NCBI GenBank assembly: GCA_900547415.1
Contig: URGS01000001.1
Location: 62,001-126,000, forward strand
Direction of reading: 5' to 3'
DNA length: 64,000 nt
From: an uncultured Phascolarctobacterium sp.
GTDB taxonomy: Bacteria > Bacillota > Negativicutes > Acidaminococcales > Acidaminococcaceae
Part shown: in pieces, positions 16,413 through 25,016 of the stretch
Layout: every line of letters begins with the position of its first letter
How positions within the stretch are numbered: the first letter of the stretch is position 1
Made by a program: the position numbers and the translations under genes
The notes under the pieces: model-generated
The model's input: only the letters and a program-made list of their open reading frames with translations
Databases searched by the model: none
What the model was told of the DNA's origin: nothing

Positions 16413-18365
16413 TTATTTTACGCGGCTGCCGCTTGCCATACCGGGAGCGTCTGCCAAAACCAGGTTGCCCTGACCATCAGAAGCAGCCAGCAGCATACCA
16501 AAGGATTCAATGCCAAAGAGCTTAGCAGGAGCCAGGTTGGCAATAACAATAACATTGCGGCCAACCAGCTGCTCAGCAGTGTAGTACATAGCAATACCAC
16601 TAACGATAGTGCGAACCTCGTCACCAATTTCAACCTGCAGCTTCATAAGCTTTTTGGATTTCTTAACCTTTTCAGCTTCCAGAATTTTGCCTACGCGCAG
16701 GTCCATTTTCTCGAATACATCAAAGGTGATTTCCGGTTTAATGGGCTCCATAGCAGGTTTTTCTTCCTTAGGCTCTTCCTTAACCTCAACCTTATGCTCA
16801 TAGCGTTTGCCGCCAATGATGATTGCACCGTCCTCAGCAATCTCAATACGAGGATAGAGAGGCTCGCCCTTAGCAACCTTGGTGCCATTAGCCAGCTTGC
16901 CCCAAACAGCATCCTCCAGGAGGAATTGCTCAGGAGTCTCCAGACCCAGCTGGGTGTAGATTTTGGGGCTGGTAGAAGGAATATAGGGGCTGATAAGGAT
17001 TGCTACAACACGCAGGGTTTCAGCCAGATTGTACATAACAGTCTGCAGACGTGCAGCCTTAGCCTCGTCCTTAGCCAGAATCCAAGGAGCAGTTTCATCA
17101 ATATATTTGTTAGCACGGCTGATCAGTGCCCAAACACCTTTAATAGCACTGTTGATTTCCATTTTGTCCATATCCTGAACATAGTTAGCAACAGTTTCCT
17201 TAACCAATGACTTCAGCTCGTCATCAATAGGCTCTGCTGCGCCAGCGTCAGTTACGATACCCTTATGATATTTTTCAATCATGCTTACGGTTCTGTGGAG
17301 CAGGTTGCCCAAATCGTTAGCCAGATCAGCATTAACGCGGTTAATCAGAGCGTCACGGGAGAAGTTGCCGTCGCTGCCCAGATTGATTTCGCGGAGCAGG
17401 AAGAAGCGGATTGCATCTGCGCCAAATTCATCAATAAGTCCTAAAGGATCAATTACGTTGCCCTTGGATTTGGACATTTTGTCGCCGTCAACAACCAGCC
17501 AGCCATGGCCATAAACCTTTTTAGGCATCTCCATACCCATAGCGTGGAGCATAATAGGCCAAATAATGGTGTGGAAACGAACAATTTCCTTACCTACTAA
17601 ATGGAGGCTTGCAGGCCAGTATTTATTGAACATAGCATCATCAGTGCCATATTTAATACCAGTCAGGTAGTTCAAGAGAGCGTCGAACCATACATATACA
17701 ACGTGCTTTTTGTCAAAGGGAACAGGAATACCCCAGTCAAAGGTAGTACGGGTAATGCACAAATCCTCCAGACCTTGTTTAACAAAATTAATCATCTCAT
17801 TGCGGCGGCTTGCCGGTTGGATAAAGTCAGGATTTTCTTCAATGAATTGCAGCCACCACTCTTGGTATTTGGACATTTTGAAGAAATAGCTTTCTTCTTC
17901 CATTTCCTCTACAGGACGGCCGCAGTCGGGGCATTTGCCGTCAACCAGCTGACGCTCCAGCCAATAGGATTCGCAGGGAACGCAGTACAGGCCCTTGTAG
18001 TTCTTTTTATAGATATCGCCCTGCTCAAAAATCTTTTGCAGTACGTCTTGTACAACCTTATGATGACGCTCTTCGCTGGTGCGGATAAAGTCATTATTGG
18101 AAATGTTCAGCTGTTTCCAGAGCAGCTTAAAGTTAGCAATAATAGCATCAACATATTGAATAGGGGTAACGCCCTTTTCCTTAGCCTTACGTTGGATTTT
18201 CAGGCCATGCTCGTCACTGCCGGTCAGGAAGAATACATCCTCGCCCTTCAGACGATGAAAACGTGCCAAGGAGTCCGCAACGGTGGTGCAGTATGCGTGA
18301 CCAATGTGCAGATTGTCACTGGGATAATAAATAGGGGTAGTAATATAAAATGTGGGTTTTGTCAT
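16413..18365 (-). CDS. metG: Methionyl-tRNA synthetase
   Basis: A 650-residue class I synthetase that charges tRNA-Met. HIGH occurs as NLHIGHAYCTT, KMSKS near residue 298 as GDKMSKSKG, and a zinc knuckle as CVPC...CPDC. The C-terminal domain (about residues 545-650, beginning ITFDVFEKMDLRVGKI) is the EMAP/Trbp111-like tRNA-binding domain, which usually dimerises the enzyme. One base after the stop codon of rsmI separates the genes. No T-box is seen upstream. Confidence 0.97.
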   Translation of the reverse strand: MTKPTFYITTPIYYPSDNLHIGHAYCTTVADSLARFHRLKGEDVFFLTGSDEHGLKIQRKAKEKGVTPIQYVDAIIANFKLLWKQLNISNNDFIRTSEERHHKVVQDVLQKIFEQGDIYKKNYKGLYCVPCESYWLERQLVDGKCPDCGRPVEEMEEESYFFKMSKYQEWWLQFIEENPDFIQPASRRNEMINFVKQGLEDLCITRTTFDWGIPVPFDKKHVVYVWFDALLNYLTGIKYGTDDAMFNKYWPASLHLVGKEIVRFHTIIWPIMLHAMGMEMPKKVYGHGWLVVDGDKMSKSKGNVIDPLGLIDEFGADAIRFFLLREINLGSDGNFSRDALINRVNADLANDLGNLLHRTVSMIEKYHKGIVTDAGAAEPIDDELKSLVKETVANYVQDMDKMEINSAIKGVWALISRANKYIDETAPWILAKDEAKAARLQTVMYNLAETLRVVAILISPYIPSTSPKIYTQLGLETPEQFLLEDAVWGKLANGTKVAKGEPLYPRIEIAEDGAIIIGGKRYEHKVEVKEEPKEEKPAMEPIKPEITFDVFEKMDLRVGKILEAEKVKKSKKLMKLQVEIGDEVRTIVSGIAMYYTAEQLVGRNVIVIANLAPAKLFGIESFGMLLAASDGQGNLVLADAPGMASGSRVK

Positions 18366-18366
18366 C

Positions 18367-19224
18367 TTACTTTCCGTCTCCTTCTGCTATTAATTGATTA
18401 TATAGCTCCCTTTTGGGGATTTTACGTTGTTTGGCAACCTGAGCCAGAGCGGACTTTTTGTCCATACCCTCATCAATCAGCTTGCGTACCTCATCCAGAG
18501 GCTCCAGCTGCTCGCCGTCTTCCTCAGCCTTGGCCTCGCCAGGACCAATAATCAGGCAAAATTCGCCGCGTGGCGGCTTTTCCTTGAGCCACGCCAGGGT
18601 ACTGCTGACAGTACCGCGGTAAAATTCCTCATGAAGCTTGGTCAGCTCACGAGCCGCCGCCATAGGTCTGTCGCCCCAGCAGGTCAATATATCCTCTAAA
18701 ACATCATCAATACGATGAGGTGCTTCGTACACAATCATGGTAGCAGGAATATGCTTCCACAGCTCCAGCTGCTCACGTCTATTCTTTTTGCTCTTAGGCA
18801 GAAATCCGCCAAAGAAAAAAGGATACGTAGGCAAACCAGAGGCAATCAATGCACACAGAGCAGCATTAGCACCAGGGACAGGAACAACCTTAATACCTGC
18901 CTCAATGGCCTCCTTGGCCAAAGACTCACCAGGGTCGGCAATACCGGGATAACCTGCGTCACTGACAAGAGTAACATTTTTACCCTTGAGCATTTCCTCC
19001 AAAAGATAGGCGCCCTGCTTTTCCTTGCTATGCTCATCATAACGGACTAAATGTCCCTTAATATTAAAATGATTTAAAAGCTGCAGTGTATGCCTTGTAT
19101 CCTCTGCGGCAATAATATCTGCCTCCTGCAGCATTCTTAGGGCACGTGGAGTCATGTCCTCAAGATTGCCTATGGGCGTAGCGCATAGATACAAATTTCC
19201 ATATGTATTTTCTGACATTGTCAC
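18367..19224 (-). CDS. rsmI: 16S rRNA (cytidine-1402-2'-O)-methyltransferase
   Basis: A 285-residue tetrapyrrole-methylase-fold enzyme that methylates C1402 in the ribosomal decoding centre with S-adenosylmethionine. LYLCATPIGNLEDMTPRAL, AEDTRHT, LVSDAGYPGIADPG and VVPVPGANA are the family signatures. The GTG start at 19224 lies seven bases after AGGAGG; an ATG six bases further in is less well spaced. First gene of the rsmI-metG unit. Confidence 0.95.
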   Translation of the reverse strand: MTMSENTYGNLYLCATPIGNLEDMTPRALRMLQEADIIAAEDTRHTLQLLNHFNIKGHLVRYDEHSKEKQGAYLLEEMLKGKNVTLVSDAGYPGIADPGESLAKEAIEAGIKVVPVPGANAALCALIASGLPTYPFFFGGFLPKSKKNRREQLELWKHIPATMIVYEAPHRIDDVLEDILTCWGDRPMAAARELTKLHEEFYRGTVSSTLAWLKEKPPRGEFCLIIGPGEAKAEEDGEQLEPLDEVRKLIDEGMDKKSALAQVAKQRKIPKRELYNQLIAEGDGK

Positions 19225-19553
19225 AGCCTCGCCTCCTGTTAATTTTTAGGCAACAAACACTTACCCATAATAATGATATTTTATCACACTCTAGGTAATA
19301 AATAAAGGAAAAGCAGGCATATTTCCTAATTCTCACCACTAGCTTCAAAAGTAATTTTTCTCAAAATCTTTATTGATAATATGTCTTCAGCATACTATAC
19401 AAGGTATTTCTTCCAGCACCGCTTTTGTGCTATAATCTTGAATATAGACATACAAGGAAGTATTCTTATCTTGAGATACCACCTAAACTCTAGTCTGTAA
19501 GCAGTATTTCAAATCAAAGTTTACAGAAATCTGTATAAAACGGAGGCGTAATT
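19225..19553. promoter_or_regulatory. Divergent region between rsmI and the Dph6-like gene
   Basis: About 330 bp without a gene. An extended -10 (TGC followed by TATAAT at 19431-19436) reads towards the Dph6-like gene; a TAAAAT-type -10 on the minus strand near 19275-19285 could serve rsmI. I see no riboswitch or other structure in the roughly 110-nt leader that follows 19443. Confidence 0.4.
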
Positions 19554-20201
19554 ATGAAATTCGTCATGTCTTACAGCTGCGGCAAGGACAGCACCTTAGC
19601 CCTGCATAAAATGCTGACCGCAGGTCACAAGGCCGTAGCCCTCATTGTTATGTGCAATCCAGATGCTGACCGCTCCTACTTCCATGGAGCTGATTATAAA
19701 ATGCTTGAGGAATATTCCAAGGCTTTGGATATTCCCCTGCTGCTCACTCCTACCAAAGGTGAGGAATACCATTTGAATATGGAGGCCAGCCTGCGCAAGG
19801 CTATGGAAATGGGCGCTGAAGCAGCCTGCTTTGGTGATATAGACATTGAAGATAATCGTGCCTGGTGTGAGGAACGCTGCAAAAATGTAGGTATCAAGTC
19901 TGTTTTTCCCCTATGGCAGCGTGACAGAGCAGAAAACGTCTACGAGCTCATCGATGTAGGCTACAAATGCGTAGTCAAGGCTCTGCGCAACGACCTGCTG
20001 CCTAAGGAAATCCTGGGACGCATTCTTGATTTAGAGGTAGTAGAGATTATGAAAAAATCTGGCATCGACATTTGCGGTGAAAATGGCGAATACCATACAT
20101 TGGCAGTTGACGGGCCTATCTTCAAGCATCCTCTCCCCTATAAGGTGAATGGAACCATAGACATAGACAATCACTCCTATGCTGATGTAGCCGTAGAGTA
20201 A
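19554..20201 (+). CDS. Dph6-like ATP pyrophosphatase
   Basis: A 215-residue member of the diphthine-ammonia-ligase-related ATP pyrophosphatases. The PP-loop is MSYSCGKDSTLALHK (SGGKDS with Cys for the first Gly), and GENGEYHTLAVDGP is the second family motif. Archaeal and eukaryotic relatives amidate diphthine on EF-2; bacteria lack diphthamide, so the bacterial substrate is unknown. Monocistronic. Confidence 0.8.
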   Translation: MKFVMSYSCGKDSTLALHKMLTAGHKAVALIVMCNPDADRSYFHGADYKMLEEYSKALDIPLLLTPTKGEEYHLNMEASLRKAMEMGAEAACFGDIDIEDNRAWCEERCKNVGIKSVFPLWQRDRAENVYELIDVGYKCVVKALRNDLLPKEILGRILDLEVVEIMKKSGIDICGENGEYHTLAVDGPIFKHPLPYKVNGTIDIDNHSYADVAVE

Positions 20202-20241
20202 AGACACCGTCTCCACACAAATATACATATAGCCAAAAGTA

Positions 20242-20287
20242 AAAGCCTAGGGCAGTCTGCATAAAAGCAAGACTCCTTAGGCTTTAA
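20242..20287 (+). terminator. Terminator of the Dph6-like gene
   Basis: AAAGCCTAGG (20242-20251) pairs with CCTTAGGCTTT ending near 20285, with additional AGTCT/AGACT pairs inside the arm. A moderate intrinsic terminator. Confidence 0.65.
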
Positions 20288-20381
20288 TATTTGCAATGCA
20301 TCTCCAATATGCCAGTACAGTAACCCCCTGCTCAAAAATAACACTCAGCTCAAAAGCTGAAATATAGCTGCATAAAGCACA

Positions 20382-20432
20382 AAACGCTGTAAATTAAGCT
20401 CATCTTAAGCCTAATCTACAGCGTTTCTTTTT
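20382..20432. terminator. Second hairpin between converging genes
   Basis: AAACGCTGTA (20382-20391) pairs with TACAGCGTTT (20417-20426), with an AAGC/GCTT-type inner stem, and is followed by T-rich sequence. CATAAAGCAC before it matches the start of the hairpin region at 2003-2012, hinting at a shared terminator family. Confidence 0.6.
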
Positions 20433-20488
20433 TAAAGACACACTAGCCTTATATGCACATTATAAAGCAATACGAACTGAAATATGTA

Positions 20489-20917
20489 TTACAGCTTAAC
20501 GTCCAGCTGAGCACATACGCCAACGCCCTGTACGCGGTTAATATTAGTTATAGCAACCCTGTCAATAGGAATAAGGATTACAGCACGAATACCAAGAATG
20601 GTCTGCTCAATCTGCAAGGCAGCCTGACATTGGTCAACCTTTTCCCTGGGACCAGAAACCTGAGCAGCACCGGCACGAGTGCCGTCGCCCACTGCGATAA
20701 TAGGCACAACCTTAGTTGCCTCCGTAGAGCTGACGCCATATTTGGCGGTAACAGCATTGATGCCATCATTCAAGGGACCTGCAGTAGCATTTACAACAGC
20801 ACCAATGGCACCACCCTTTAAAATTTTGCCTAAAAAGCTTGCCTGAACAGGAGCAACACTGCTGCCTAAAAGCAAGCCACAAACCAGTGCACCAACAATC
20901 CATTTCTTATTCTCCAT
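20489..20917 (-). CDS. Secreted protein of unknown function
   Basis: A 142-residue protein with a signal peptide (MENKKWIVGALVCGLLLG..., cleavage after VQA near residue 26), a glycine/alanine-rich stretch (ILKGGAIGAVVNATAGPLND) and a C-terminal domain of alternating hydrophobic strands. The start ATG at 20917 follows a GGCGGAG ribosome-binding site; the longer frame to 21004 has none. It follows the LysM gene on the same strand. I do not recognise a family. Confidence 0.6.
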   Translation of the reverse strand: MENKKWIVGALVCGLLLGSSVAPVQASFLGKILKGGAIGAVVNATAGPLNDGINAVTAKYGVSSTEATKVVPIIAVGDGTRAGAAQVSGPREKVDQCQAALQIEQTILGIRAVILIPIDRVAITNINRVQGVGVCAQLDVKL

Positions 20918-21013
20918 AATCTCCGCCTCCTTGATACAAGAAAATTCCACACTATTTCTCGCACTCAAGATATTCGACGTAAAACATAAAAAGCCTTGCA
21001 ACAAATTGGTGAA

Positions 21014-21301
21014 TTATTTAACTGCTACTTGAGGGCCATCACTATTTACCCTTACAGGTACCAACAAATCCTGTCCAGGATAAATCCAGCACTGCTTAAG
21101 CTTGTTAGCATCTCTAATACGCTCTACTACAATTCTGACATCCTCCTCAGGATCACGATAACGCTCAGCAATTTCCCAAAGAGTTTCACCGGAAGCAACA
21201 ACTACAGTTGCATTCTTATAAACAGGCTCCTCTGCAAACGCCATATTATATCCTGCATATAAAGCTACACTCAAATATATCATCGCTAAAATCTTTTTCA
21301 T
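21014..21301 (-). CDS. LysM protein resembling the SOS division inhibitor YneA
   Basis: A 95-residue protein with an N-terminal hydrophobic helix (about residues 3-22) followed by one LysM domain (VASGETLWEIAERYRD through YPGQDLLVPV). Size and layout resemble YneA, the LysM-containing cell-division suppressor of Bacillus. A likely LexA box covers its transcript start (21318-21331). lexA itself is not in the window. ATG 21301 is preceded by AGAGGTG; the frame can be extended to a GTG at 21310, but that overlaps the ribosome-binding site. If not YneA, it is another wall-binding protein. Confidence 0.65.
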   Translation of the reverse strand: MKKILAMIYLSVALYAGYNMAFAEEPVYKNATVVVASGETLWEIAERYRDPEEDVRIVVERIRDANKLKQCWIYPGQDLLVPVRVNSDGPQVAVK

Positions 21302-21317
21302 TATCTTCACCTCTTTG

Positions 21318-21365
21318 CGAATATCTGTTTGAATATATTCTACTTTATGGAGATATATTTGTCAA
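21318..21365 (-). promoter_or_regulatory. Promoter with probable LexA (SOS) box before the LysM gene
   Basis: On the minus strand TTGACA (21360-21365), a 17-bp spacer and TAGAAT (21337-21342) form a strong promoter. CAAACAGATATTCG (21318-21331) matches 12 of 14 positions of the Gram-positive LexA consensus CGAACRNRYGTTYG and overlaps the expected transcript start. Two more CGAAC half sites lie just upstream of the -35. Confidence 0.6.
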
Positions 21366-21481
21366 GTTTGTTCGCTTTTATCATTGGTGTTCGCACTATA
21401 TTTTAGCTACCATATATTGTGTGCAGCAGCAATATTTGTCTAAAACCCCGTAAAATTCACATTTTGTTTGTCTTTCAGCAC

Positions 21482-21511
21482 AAAAAAGCGGCTCGGATAA
21501 CTCCGAACCGC
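21482..21511 (-). terminator. Terminator of the AEC transporter gene
   Basis: GCGGTTCGGA-loop-TCCGAGCCGC on the minus strand (21488-21511), followed by six T. A canonical intrinsic terminator. Confidence 0.9.
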
Positions 21512-21538
21512 CTGCAAATATTCTGTTCGTTTTTTTGT

Positions 21539-22477
21539 TTAATGAATAAGCCACATGTAAAAGGGAATCATGCCTATTGCTAAAACCGTACTCACCGCCG
21601 TCAGCATAGCAGCATATTTATAATCGCCGCCATAGGCCTTAGCTACAATAGCAGTATTGGTCATAGCAGGCATAGCTGCAATCATCACAAAAACCTTTTC
21701 CATCAAAGGCTCCAAATCGAAAAAGGGCAACATCAGGATAACCAATATGGGACAAACAAAATAGCGTCCCAGCATAGCAACAACAAGCTCTTTGCCAAGC
21801 TTAATCTCCTGCCAATTAGTCTTGCTCATAGCAATGCCAATAAAGAGCATAGCTAAGGGTGTAGTCATGCCACCAATATATGAAAAGGCCTTGAAAACTG
21901 GCTGTGGAAGCTGCCATTCCAAAATAACCATAACCACACCTGTCATAAAGCCCAAGAGCGGCAGAGACAGTATATTATGCAATGTTTGACGGCTAAAAAG
22001 AGAAACCGTTTCTCCACTGCCTGATGCCAGCTCATATACACCAAGAGTCCAGAAAAGAGTGGTGTTTACCATATAGTAAATCATGATATATGGTGCACCC
22101 GCATCTCCAAATAAGGCAATTCCTAAGGGCAAGCCAATAAAAATAGTGTTGGAAAAGCTGACGCAGGCCGTAAAAATTCCTATGCGGCTGCGTGGCACAC
22201 CTATGAGCGTGGCAATCAGCTTACTAATAAAATAGCCTGCCATCATAGACAGAAAAGGCACTATTAAGCCCCTGGACATGCTTATAAGCTGATCGTGCTG
22301 AAACCTTCCTAAAATGTTCGTAAGCATATAGGTAGGCAGACAGACCTGAGTCACCAGCTTGGACACCAGTGAGACACTTTTTTCATCAAACCAGCCTTTT
22401 CGCTCCAGCAGCACACCCATTGCTATCATAATAAGTACCGTCAGCACGCCATTTAAAGAATGCAATACAATATCCAT
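21539..22477 (-). CDS. AEC (auxin efflux carrier) family transporter
   Basis: A 312-residue membrane protein with about ten hydrophobic segments. KLVTQVCLPTYMLTNI and FSNTIFIGLPLG are typical of the AEC/malate permease superfamily. Bacterial members carry malate, malonate or other organic acids; the substrate is not predictable. Monocistronic on the minus strand, ending at the hairpin at 21488. Confidence 0.85.
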   Translation of the reverse strand: MDIVLHSLNGVLTVLIMIAMGVLLERKGWFDEKSVSLVSKLVTQVCLPTYMLTNILGRFQHDQLISMSRGLIVPFLSMMAGYFISKLIATLIGVPRSRIGIFTACVSFSNTIFIGLPLGIALFGDAGAPYIMIYYMVNTTLFWTLGVYELASGSGETVSLFSRQTLHNILSLPLLGFMTGVVMVILEWQLPQPVFKAFSYIGGMTTPLAMLFIGIAMSKTNWQEIKLGKELVVAMLGRYFVCPILVILMLPFFDLEPLMEKVFVMIAAMPAMTNTAIVAKAYGGDYKYAAMLTAVSTVLAIGMIPFYMWLIH

Positions 22478-22502
22478 TTTATCCCCTCATCATAAAAGAA
22501 AA

Positions 22503-22527
22503 TTACCGAAGCTTAGAGCCTCGGTAA
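22503..22527 (-). terminator. Terminator of the 112-residue hypothetical gene
   Basis: ATTACCGAGGC (minus strand, from 22527) pairs with GCTTCGGTAAT ending at 22503, followed by TTTTCTTTT. Confidence 0.75.
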
Positions 22528-22534
22528 TCAGCCT

Positions 22535-22873
22535 TTAGTTTTTAGCTTTTTTATTTTCTTCCAGCTTAGCTTCCATCCAGGCAATCATTGCCAGTTTGCC
22601 AAATTGGTGCCAGGTTGCACATTCAGTATTTTTAGCAATGTACTCGTTCCATTTTTGTTGGTTAACATTTTCAACCTCTAACAGGTTCATAATGCCAAAG
22701 CCACTGCGCCAAATCATGTCATCCATAGAGGTAAACTTGCTGTTAGCCTGCATAAATTCAGTATTGAACAGCTCAGGAAAGCTTACCTTGTTCAGAATTT
22801 TAGCCAGCTCTTCATCTGCAGTAAAGGTATAAAGTAATCTCTTAAAATTTTTATCTAAGCTTTTCTCGTCCAT
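22535..22873 (-). CDS. Small soluble protein of unknown function
   Basis: A 112-residue mostly helical acidic protein without signal peptide or membrane segment; FTSMDDMIWRSGFGIM and CATWHQFGKLAMIAWM are its most distinctive stretches. The start ATG (22873) follows GGAGG with six bases between. It diverges from the Rrf2-cysK operon and has its own terminator. I do not recognise a family. Confidence 0.6.
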   Translation of the reverse strand: MDEKSLDKNFKRLLYTFTADEELAKILNKVSFPELFNTEFMQANSKFTSMDDMIWRSGFGIMNLLEVENVNQQKWNEYIAKNTECATWHQFGKLAMIAWMEAKLEENKKAKN

Positions 22874-22978
22874 GTGGAGCCTCCTAATTCTTATGTCATA
22901 TAGAAGTATTTTATCACAAAAGACATACAAAGGGAAATTTTTTGTATTTATTTTATCAGTATACCACCTTATTTATCC

Positions 22979-23007
22979 TTGAATTCCTACTGAATTCGTA
23001 GTAAAAT
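22979..23007 (+). promoter_or_regulatory. Promoter and probable self-operator of the Rrf2-cysK operon
   Basis: TTGAAT (22979-22984), a 17-bp spacer and TAAAAT (23002-23007). The spacer holds CTACTGAATTCGTAG, an inverted repeat with CTAC/GTAG arms around GAATTC. A palindrome between -35 and -10 ahead of a regulator gene suggests autorepression. Confidence 0.55.
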
Positions 23008-23034
23008 GTTTTTAACACGAAAGGGGGTGGGCCT

Positions 23035-23451
23035 ATGAAAATTTCTACAAGGGGACGCTATGCGCTAAGGCTCATGCTTGACCTCGCCGTCAACGACCAG
23101 GGAATCTATATTCCACTGAAGGCTATTGCTGAACGTCAGGATATATCAGATAAATATTTAGAACAAATCATCCACCAGCTCAGCAAGGCAAACTTTGTAG
23201 TAAGCGCCCGCGGCGCCCAGGGCGGCTATAAATTAGCAAAACGCCCGGACGAATATACCGTAGGCGAAATATTACGCACCGTTGAGGGCAGTCTGGCACC
23301 TGTTGCCTGTCTGGAGTGCGATACTCCCTGCACAAGAGCGGAACAATGTATAGCTATTGGCTTCTACAAAAAAATACAGACCGCTATAGATGATGTAGTG
23401 AACAACACTACATTAGCTGATATGATTAACGATTTTAACAACAAAATGTAA
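23035..23451 (+). CDS. Rrf2-family transcriptional regulator (CymR/IscR-like)
   Basis: A 138-residue winged-helix repressor: MKISTRGRYALRLMLDLA and ISDKYLEQIIHQLSKANFV are the DNA-binding core, and ARGAQGGYKLA is the wing. CLEC...C...C near residues 90-105 matches the spacing used by IscR-type proteins to bind an iron-sulfur cluster, whereas CymR lacks a cluster. Because cysK follows directly, it may work like CymR, which needs CysK to regulate cysteine synthesis. Whether it senses Fe-S or cysteine status is open. Confidence 0.85.
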   Translation: MKISTRGRYALRLMLDLAVNDQGIYIPLKAIAERQDISDKYLEQIIHQLSKANFVVSARGAQGGYKLAKRPDEYTVGEILRTVEGSLAPVACLECDTPCTRAEQCIAIGFYKKIQTAIDDVVNNTTLADMINDFNNKM

Positions 23452-23485
23452 TTCTTTTATTTTTTCAAATGAGGAGATGTTAAAA

Positions 23486-24418
23486 ATGATTAAAATTGCT
23501 CACACCATGACGGATTTGATTGGTAATACGCCTCTATTGGCTTTAGAAAATTATACTCGTATCCACAATGTACCAGCTACTATTATAGCTAAGCTGGAAT
23601 ACTTCAATCCCAGTGGCAGTGCCAAGGACAGAATTGCCTACGCTATGATTGCTGATGCTGAGGAAAAAGGAATTTTAAAGCCTGGCGGTACAATCATTGA
23701 GCCGACAAGCGGTAACACAGGCATAGGTCTGGCAGCAGTAGCTGCTGCGAAGGGCTATCGTGCTATTTTGGTTATGCCCGACACCATGAGTGTAGAGCGC
23801 AGAAATATGATTGGTGCCTATGGTGCAGAAATTGTCCTTACACCTGGTAAGCTTGGCATGCAGGGTACCCTGGACAAGGCTGCTGAATTGGCCAAGGAAA
23901 TTCCCAACTCCTTTATTCCCAGCCAATTCGACAATCCTGCCAATCCTGAAATTCATTACCGTACCACTGGTCCTGAGGTATGGAATGATACTGAAGGCAA
24001 TGTAGATGCCTTTGTTGCAGGTATCGGTACAGGAGGCACCTTAAGCGGCACCTCTAAGTATCTCAAGGAGCACAAGCCAGAGATTGTGACAGTAGGTGTT
24101 GAGCCTGATGCATCTCCCCTCATTACCAAGGGACAGGCTGGTCCGCACAAGCTGCAGGGCATTGGTGCAAACTTTGTTCCTAAAAACTACAAGTCAGAAT
24201 ATGTAGACGAGGTGCTTACAGTAAGTGCAGAAGAAGCCTTCGCTGCTTGCCACGACCTGGCTAAAACCGAAGGAATCTTAGTTGGCATTACCTCCGGTGC
24301 TGCTCTGGCCGCTGCAGTACGCCTCAGCCATAGACCCGAAATGGCAGGAAAAACCATTGTTGCTCTTCTGCCTGACTCTGGCAACCGCTATTTGAGCACC
24401 CCTGGTTTTATTGAATAA
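23486..24418 (+). CDS. cysK: Cysteine synthase A (O-acetylserine sulfhydrylase)
   Basis: A 310-residue fold II PLP enzyme that makes cysteine from O-acetylserine and sulfide. The PLP Lys is K47 in PSGSAKDRIAY; EPTSGNTGIGLA binds the substrate carboxylate and GIGTGGTLSG the phosphate. The ATG at 23486 lies nine bases after GAGGAG; an earlier ATG at 23477 abuts the Shine-Dalgarno and is unlikely. Cotranscribed with the Rrf2 regulator, 34 bases downstream of it. Confidence 0.95.
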   Translation: MIKIAHTMTDLIGNTPLLALENYTRIHNVPATIIAKLEYFNPSGSAKDRIAYAMIADAEEKGILKPGGTIIEPTSGNTGIGLAAVAAAKGYRAILVMPDTMSVERRNMIGAYGAEIVLTPGKLGMQGTLDKAAELAKEIPNSFIPSQFDNPANPEIHYRTTGPEVWNDTEGNVDAFVAGIGTGGTLSGTSKYLKEHKPEIVTVGVEPDASPLITKGQAGPHKLQGIGANFVPKNYKSEYVDEVLTVSAEEAFAACHDLAKTEGILVGITSGAALAAAVRLSHRPEMAGKTIVALLPDSGNRYLSTPGFIE

Positions 24419-24434
24419 TATTGGAGGAAGTACA

Positions 24435-25016
24435 ATGACATTAACACGTGATGACGCCTGGGCACTCTTGACAAAATATAATCAGGAGCCCTTTCATCTG
24501 CGCCACGCCCTGACCGTAGAGGGTATTATGCGCTACTTTGCCAACGAGCTTGGCTATGGCAATGAGGCTGATTTTTGGGCCAACGTAGGACTGCTCCACG
24601 ACCTGGACTTTGAACAATATCCTACTGAGCACTGCGTAAAATCTCAGGAGCTGATGCGCGAGGCAGGTCTTGATGAAGATATTATCCGCTCCACCGCCAG
24701 CCATGGCTATGGTCTGACTGGTGCAGATATTGAGCCTACCCACGAAATGGAAAAGGTTCTCTTTGCCATTGACGAGCTTTCCGGTCTTATTGGCGCTGCT
24801 GCTATTATGCGTCCTTCCAAAAGCGTACAGGATTTGGAGCTGAAGTCTGTAAAGAAAAAGTTCAAGGATAAAAAGTTCGCCGCAGGCTGCAGCCGCGATG
24901 TCATCACCGCAGGTGCAGAACGCTTGGGCTGGACTGTAGACGAGCTCATTGAAAAAACTATTCTGGCTATGCGTGTAGACGAAGACGCCATTAACGAAGC
25001 CTGTGCTAAGCTATGA
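24435..25016 (+). CDS. HD-domain phosphohydrolase-like protein
   Basis: A 193-residue HD-superfamily protein. The metal-binding elements are RHALTVEG (first His), LLHDLDFEQYP (HD) and ASHGYG. Such proteins hydrolyse phosphoester bonds in nucleotides; the substrate is unknown. ATG 24435 follows GGAGGAAG, and the longer frame begins inside cysK. It is the third gene of the Rrf2-cysK operon and overlaps the next gene by four bases (ATGA). Confidence 0.8.
   Translation: MTLTRDDAWALLTKYNQEPFHLRHALTVEGIMRYFANELGYGNEADFWANVGLLHDLDFEQYPTEHCVKSQELMREAGLDEDIIRSTASHGYGLTGADIEPTHEMEKVLFAIDELSGLIGAAAIMRPSKSVQDLELKSVKKKFKDKKFAAGCSRDVITAGAERLGWTVDELIEKTILAMRVDEDAINEACAKL

Noticed and set aside
16080..17210. 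A 376-codon open frame on the plus strand
   Set aside because: It lies opposite metG and tatD, whose products have complete catalytic motifs; the frame has no ribosome-binding site or recognisable protein features.
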